Source: CBDCOD01 sp965219665 (GTDB taxonomy: Bacteria > Pseudomonadota > Gammaproteobacteria > CAKMZV01). Taken from it: a stretch of 24,953 nucleotides of DNA. Numbering within the stretch: position 1 is the stretch's first letter; every line of letters starts with the position of its first letter. The notes beneath the pieces are model-generated. The model worked only from the letters and a program-made list of their open reading frames with translations, ran no database searches and had not been told where the DNA came from. Made by a program: the position numbers and the translations under genes. The stretch lies in assembly GCA_965219665.1 (NCBI GenBank), contig CBDCOD010000012.1:1-24953 (forward strand), read 5' to 3'. This document shows, piece by piece, positions 21,173 to 24,953 of this stretch.

Positions 21173-24100
21173 AGCTAACCATTCTCTCTAAACTCTGTTG
21201 CATGGCTGCTTTAAAGTCTGGGTCATTCGTTAGCAGTCTATAAAGCTCCAGTTCGTTTCTACGATTATTCATCATCACATCTTCAAAGATTTTCTCAAAA
21301 GCCAACTCACGGTTTTGTTTATCGTCATTGTTCTTGTATTTGGTTTCAAAATCTGGGTGAGAACGAATACTCTCGGCCAAATTGACAAACTTAACGCGCT
21401 GTTCTTCAGGCGTTGCGCTCCAGCCTTGAAACCATCGTTCATTAAAACTCTCTATAATAGCGTCCAAAGGGTCTTTTTCCTCATCACCACCATGTGCACC
21501 ACGGGGGTTAGCATTTTGTGGATCAAGCTCTGTTTCACTGGCATCCAAGCCTATAGAATGGCTAAGCTTAACGCGCTCCAATCCATACGAAGACAAGTCA
21601 ACAGCTTCCAATAACTCATCAATCTTTTCAGCATCTGGATCTTTCACGATCAGTTTGGGGATCAGGAACTTCAAGAACCAGAAGAGTTTTTCCCAATCCA
21701 CAACCTCAAACGGCATGATGGATGCCATTTGCCCATAGATCTTTACAAACTGTTTCGCTTTGATCTTAAAATCCGCTTTTTCCTCATCTTTAAGCTCCAG
21801 CTCTTCATTAAAACGATGAGCCGCAACATCAATAATCGGGCTCAGCTGCTGAGCATCTGCATCATCAAAATACAACGACACAAATTGCTCAACCTCATTC
21901 CAGTCATAAACGCCAACGTCGCCGAGCGCATCTTTTAGTTCGTGTAGAACATTCACGTCAGTTGCCTCGGATAAGCTGGTCGAGATGTAGAAGTCATCAA
22001 ATGCGTTCTTGATGTCATCAACGGAATTAAAGAAATCCAGCACAAACAAGTCTTCTGTTTTTTTGCCGAATTTAGGCGCAGATCTATTCAATCGAGACAG
22101 CGCCTGCACACACAAGACACCTTGCAGCTTTTTATCGACATACATCGATGTCAGCTTGGGTTGGTCGAAACCAGTCAGATATTTATTTGCCACCACGAGC
22201 AAACGATATGTATTTTTGATAGACGAACCATTATGTATGATCGGCTTGCCATCTTGATCAAACCCGTCAAAATATTCCTTGGTTTTATCATCTGAAAAAC
22301 CGTTCATCTGGCTTTCTGTATACGCAATGCCATCAACTTCTTTTTCGCCAGAGAAGGCAACAATAGTTTTGAATGGGCTGCCGCGCTGTTCAAGCAATTT
22401 TGTGATCGCTTTATAATAACGAATAGCAGATTCAATATTCTGCGTGATGATCATGCCCTTGGCTTTGCCTTTTAGTTTTTTTGCATTGACCACATTTTGA
22501 ATAAAGTGATCGAGCATAATCTCAGCCTTAATCTGAATGGTGCTAGGGTTGTGCTCTACATAAGCACGAAGCTTCTTCTGTGCTTTTTTGCTGTCGAACA
22601 GTGGGTTGTCTTCAATAGACTTCTGAATTTCGTAATAGCTTTTGTAGGTCGTATAATTCGCTAATACATCCAGAATAAAGCCTTCCTCGATGGCTTGCTT
22701 CATGGTGTAGAGATGGAACGGGCGGAAACTTCCGTCCGGTTGCTGCGTTCCGAATTTTTCCAGCGTTGTATTCTTTGGCGTAGCCGTGAACGCAAAATAA
22801 GACGCATTGCCGCGCATCTTGCGTGAGCGCATAGCTTCTATGATCTTGTCCTGAGCATCATCGGCGTCATTATCGGTATCTTTACCCATGGCGCGGTTCA
22901 TGTTGTCATGCGCCAATCCGCTTTGTGAACTGTGCGCTTCATCAATAATCACGGCAAAACACTTCTCGCTCAAATCATCAATGCCGTCAATAATGAACGG
23001 GAATTTTTGAATGGTGGTGGTGATGATCTTCTTGCCTTGCTCCAGAGCGCTTTTCAGCTCGGATGATTTATAGGCGGGCGCGATGATATTCTTCACCTCA
23101 GAAAACTCTTTGATGTTATCACGCAGCTGGCGATCCAGAATGCGGCGGTCAGTCACAACAATCACACTGTCAAACAGCGGTTGTTCCAAGCCACGCGCGC
23201 CAGGCAAGCTTTCTTTATGCGGATAAGCCTCAATTAGCTGATACGCCGCCCATGTGATAGAATTGGATTTCCCAGAACCGGCAGAATGCTGAATAAGATA
23301 TGTATGCCCCACACCGTTTTCACCAGCATGAGAGATTAGCTTTCGCACAACATCCAGCTGATGGTAACGCGGGAAGAATAATGTGCGTTTTTCCAGCTTG
23401 TTTTTGAATGATCCATCAAGGCGCATGAAATGTTGAATGATGCCCGCCACACTTTCACGACCAAACACTTCCTCCCATAGATACGCGGTTTTGTGGCCTT
23501 TTGGGTTTGGTGGGTTGCCTGCGCCGCCATCATGCCCCTTGTTGAACGGCAAAAAGAATGTGCCTTTGCCAGCAAGCTTTGTTGTCATGTAAACCTCATC
23601 CGTATCAACCGCCATATGCACGAGGCAGCGCCCAAACTGAAACAGTGCCTGAGACGGGTCTCTGTCCTCACGATATTGCTTCTGGCCGTGATAACGTGCG
23701 GTTTGTCCCGTCCATGGGTTTTTCAGCTCCAGCGTAGCAAAGGGCAAACCATTAATGAACAACACAACATCCACTTCCTCCAGCGGATTGGCGGCGGAAT
23801 ACATGACTTGGCGGGTACAGCTGAAGATATTGTCTTCAAAATTCTGCTTAACGATTTCACTGCTGCTTGCCAGTGGTGCGGGGTACATCAAATAAAAATG
23901 CGCATCATCAACAGAGAGACCTTTTTTGAACAAATGCAAAATACCGTGTTTTTTCACCAAGCGGTCAAAACGCTCCAGTACTTTACGCTGCCAATCACTG
24001 CCCCCTCGCTGTAATTTTTCTAACTCATCGCTTTGTGTGGACTCTAAAAATTGCCAAAAATACCGTTCATCAATAGCAAACTGCTTATTAAAGTGGGTAG

Positions 24101-24251
24101 GCTCTCCAACTCGATAATACTGCGAGTCATTGCTGTAGATCCTTTGTTGATCTTCAACAAAAAAAGCGGGAGGGCGTTCTTCCTTGATTGTGCCAGTTAA
24201 CGATTTTTCAATGAGTTGCTCTAAGGCTAATTCGTTGGTTTTGCTAACCAT
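21171..24251 (-). CDS. hsdR: Type I restriction enzyme motor/nuclease subunit HsdR
   Basis: HsdR drives DNA translocation and cleavage in the type I complex. I start it at the ATG at 24251 (MVSKTNELALEQLIEKSLTG) because AAGGAAAT precedes it; an upstream in-frame ATG at 24326 would overlap the small gene. The protein is 1026 aa, normal for the family. The N-terminal nuclease has 'EVDVVLFINGLPFATLELKN' (D...ExK, near residues 160-173). The SF2 helicase motor has GSGKS (about 324), IIDEAHSSQSG (about 434), FTATP (about 489) and QALSRLNRS (about 717). The C-terminal helical region ends 'FKAAMQQSLERMVS'. No stops or frameshifts are seen. It lies 2 bases after the 77-aa gene and downstream of hsdS, in one operon. 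The system is separate from the broken one at the left end. Confidence 0.96.
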   Translation of the reverse strand: MVSKTNELALEQLIEKSLTGTIKEERPPAFFVEDQQRIYSNDSQYYRVGEPTHFNKQFAIDERYFWQFLESTQSDELEKLQRGGSDWQRKVLERFDRLVKKHGILHLFKKGLSVDDAHFYLMYPAPLASSSEIVKQNFEDNIFSCTRQVMYSAANPLEEVDVVLFINGLPFATLELKNPWTGQTARYHGQKQYREDRDPSQALFQFGRCLVHMAVDTDEVYMTTKLAGKGTFFLPFNKGHDGGAGNPPNPKGHKTAYLWEEVFGRESVAGIIQHFMRLDGSFKNKLEKRTLFFPRYHQLDVVRKLISHAGENGVGHTYLIQHSAGSGKSNSITWAAYQLIEAYPHKESLPGARGLEQPLFDSVIVVTDRRILDRQLRDNIKEFSEVKNIIAPAYKSSELKSALEQGKKIITTTIQKFPFIIDGIDDLSEKCFAVIIDEAHSSQSGLAHDNMNRAMGKDTDNDADDAQDKIIEAMRSRKMRGNASYFAFTATPKNTTLEKFGTQQPDGSFRPFHLYTMKQAIEEGFILDVLANYTTYKSYYEIQKSIEDNPLFDSKKAQKKLRAYVEHNPSTIQIKAEIMLDHFIQNVVNAKKLKGKAKGMIITQNIESAIRYYKAITKLLEQRGSPFKTIVAFSGEKEVDGIAYTESQMNGFSDDKTKEYFDGFDQDGKPIIHNGSSIKNTYRLLVVANKYLTGFDQPKLTSMYVDKKLQGVLCVQALSRLNRSAPKFGKKTEDLFVLDFFNSVDDIKNAFDDFYISTSLSEATDVNVLHELKDALGDVGVYDWNEVEQFVSLYFDDADAQQLSPIIDVAAHRFNEELELKDEEKADFKIKAKQFVKIYGQMASIMPFEVVDWEKLFWFLKFLIPKLIVKDPDAEKIDELLEAVDLSSYGLERVKLSHSIGLDASETELDPQNANPRGAHGGDEEKDPLDAIIESFNERWFQGWSATPEEQRVKFVNLAESIRSHPDFETKYKNNDDKQNRELAFEKIFEDVMMNNRRNELELYRLLTNDPDFKAAMQQSLERMVS

Positions 24252-24253
24252 AA

Positions 24254-24487
24254 TTATTTCCTTGCATTTTGGCTCATTATTAAAGCTTCTTCTGCTTTGT
24301 TTTCTCGCACAATTCTTTTTATACAATTAAGCCTTGTTCTTAAGCCACTTTCTTTTGTACCTTTTAATTTTGGATCATTTGCTAATAAATCTTCTATTAC
24401 CAGATGTTCTCCTTTTTTTATAGCCACTTCATAACAATTTCTAAAACATCGTTTCCCGACAGAATTCAACACTCGCTTTAAATTCAT
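24254..24487 (-). CDS. Small protein between hsdS and hsdR, 77 aa
   Basis: It starts with a near-perfect ribosome site (AGGAGGTA, 5 bases before the ATG) and ends 2 bases before hsdR, so it is clearly a translated member of the restriction operon. The sequence MNLKRVLNSVGKRCFRNCYE, then 'HLVIEDLLANDPKLKGTKES' and 'RTRLNCIKRIVRENKAEEAL' is basic and helical, with no membrane segment. Similar small ORFs of unknown function accompany some type I loci as far as I recall. A role in controlling HsdR activity or DNA binding is possible but unproven. Confidence 0.75.
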   Translation of the reverse strand: MNLKRVLNSVGKRCFRNCYEVAIKKGEHLVIEDLLANDPKLKGTKESGLRTRLNCIKRIVRENKAEEALIMSQNARK

Positions 24488-24496
24488 ATCTACCTC

Positions 24497-24953
24497 CTAA
24501 ATCACTTTAATTTTACCCGTCACCGCACTGTTAATCAGCGAAGCCTTATATTCTTTGAGCTTATCAATTTGTGCTTGTTGTAGATCTATTGCATTAGCAA
24601 ACTGCACTGATATTTGTTTCAGGTGATCACAAATTAGCTTTTGCTCCGGTTTTGGAGGTAAAGCCAAATAAAAGTTTTTTATTGCTTGAAAATTTAACCC
24701 CTCGCGTCCCCCGCCTTGTTGAAAAAACCATATTTGTGATTGGCCAACATTCGATGCTAATACCGCATTTAAAAATACTGTCTCGACATCTGCGGTAGGA
24801 CGAATAATGCATACGTGCTGATTTACATTTAAGTCATCATCTATTTCAACGTAATAACAACGTCCTATCGAGCCACCAGTAATGTTAAGCAACACATCAC
24901 CTTTTTGGACTTTACTATTGCTCATGGAATCATGAACTCTTGAAGAAATTCTT
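24497..24953 (-). CDS. hsdS: Type I restriction specificity subunit HsdS, C-terminal part (5' end outside window)
   Basis: The frame is open to the right edge; the ATG at 24925 is internal, because the codons before it (RISSRVHDS) belong to the family consensus. Visible parts are 'KVQKGDVLLNITGGSIGRCY', a late TRD segment 'NVNQHVCIIRP', 'FFQQGGGREGLNFQAIKNF', the conserved LPPKPEQKLI and the coiled-coil ending 'IDKLKEYKASLINSAVTGKI'. This is the second TRD and the distal conserved region of an HsdS. Its conserved region is unlike that of the left-hand hsdS, so the two loci are different type I systems. It is followed after 9 bases by the 77-aa gene and then hsdR. Confidence 0.93.
   Translation of the reverse strand, partial: RISSRVHDSMSNSKVQKGDVLLNITGGSIGRCYYVEIDDDLNVNQHVCIIRPTADVETVFLNAVLASNVGQSQIWFFQQGGGREGLNFQAIKNFYLALPPKPEQKLICDHLKQISVQFANAIDLQQAQIDKLKEYKASLINSAVTGKIKVI

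Overview
The window looks like an accessory, decaying island of a Gram-negative bacterium, most likely a gammaproteobacterium. The clues are type I restriction genes, a Mu/SPP1-type head morphogenesis gene with a PBECR-like tail, and giant secreted proteins whose C-termini resemble the JDVT-CTERM / rhombosortase type of sorting signal. The genus cannot be fixed from the sequence; a host-associated or symbiotic lifestyle is a guess based on the amount of broken mobile DNA.

Layout. (1) 1-2691, plus strand: remains of a type I restriction-modification locus: the 3' end of hsdM, an internally deleted fic gene, a short second hsdM tail, and a decayed hsdS whose central linker is interrupted by a DUF559 endonuclease cassette flanked by 64-bp perfect direct repeats. 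(2) 2950-3293: a truncated DUF4373-type (phage replication protein-like) gene fused to the last 200 bp of a lost giant surface-protein gene. (3) 3508-14893: two tandem, partly near-identical giant genes (2237 and 1542 aa) encoding secreted proteins made of six-bladed NHL beta-propellers and cadherin-like domains, ending in poly-Gly, one Cys and a membrane anchor. (4) 14898-17180: a second DUF4373-type gene relic, split by a 1606-bp segment that carries a 5'-truncated phage head gene in the opposite direction; a 7-bp direct repeat marks both ends of the segment, and removing it restores one reading frame. (5) 17181-18440: small phage- or plasmid-like ORFs, mostly on the minus strand. (6) 18440-19938: mostly non-coding DNA with several hairpins, a 9-bp array and then 28 copies of an 18-bp repeat, both built around CTATAG, followed by the N-terminal stub of a DNA methyltransferase gene. 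(7) 19939-21093: two divergent unidentified genes, one basic coiled-coil protein and one secreted protein. (8) 21171-24953, minus strand: an apparently intact type I restriction operon (hsdS 3' part, a 77-aa small gene, hsdR).

How it fits together: two different type I systems bracket the window, one broken and one apparently working. Between them lies an expanding and contracting family of adhesin-like surface proteins, once at least three copies, bounded by two diverged copies of the same phage-type gene. The most unusual items are the giant propeller/cadherin paralogues with a lone-cysteine sorting tail, the DUF559 cassette riding in frame inside hsdS, the precisely removable 1.6-kb insert, and the CTATAG arrays.
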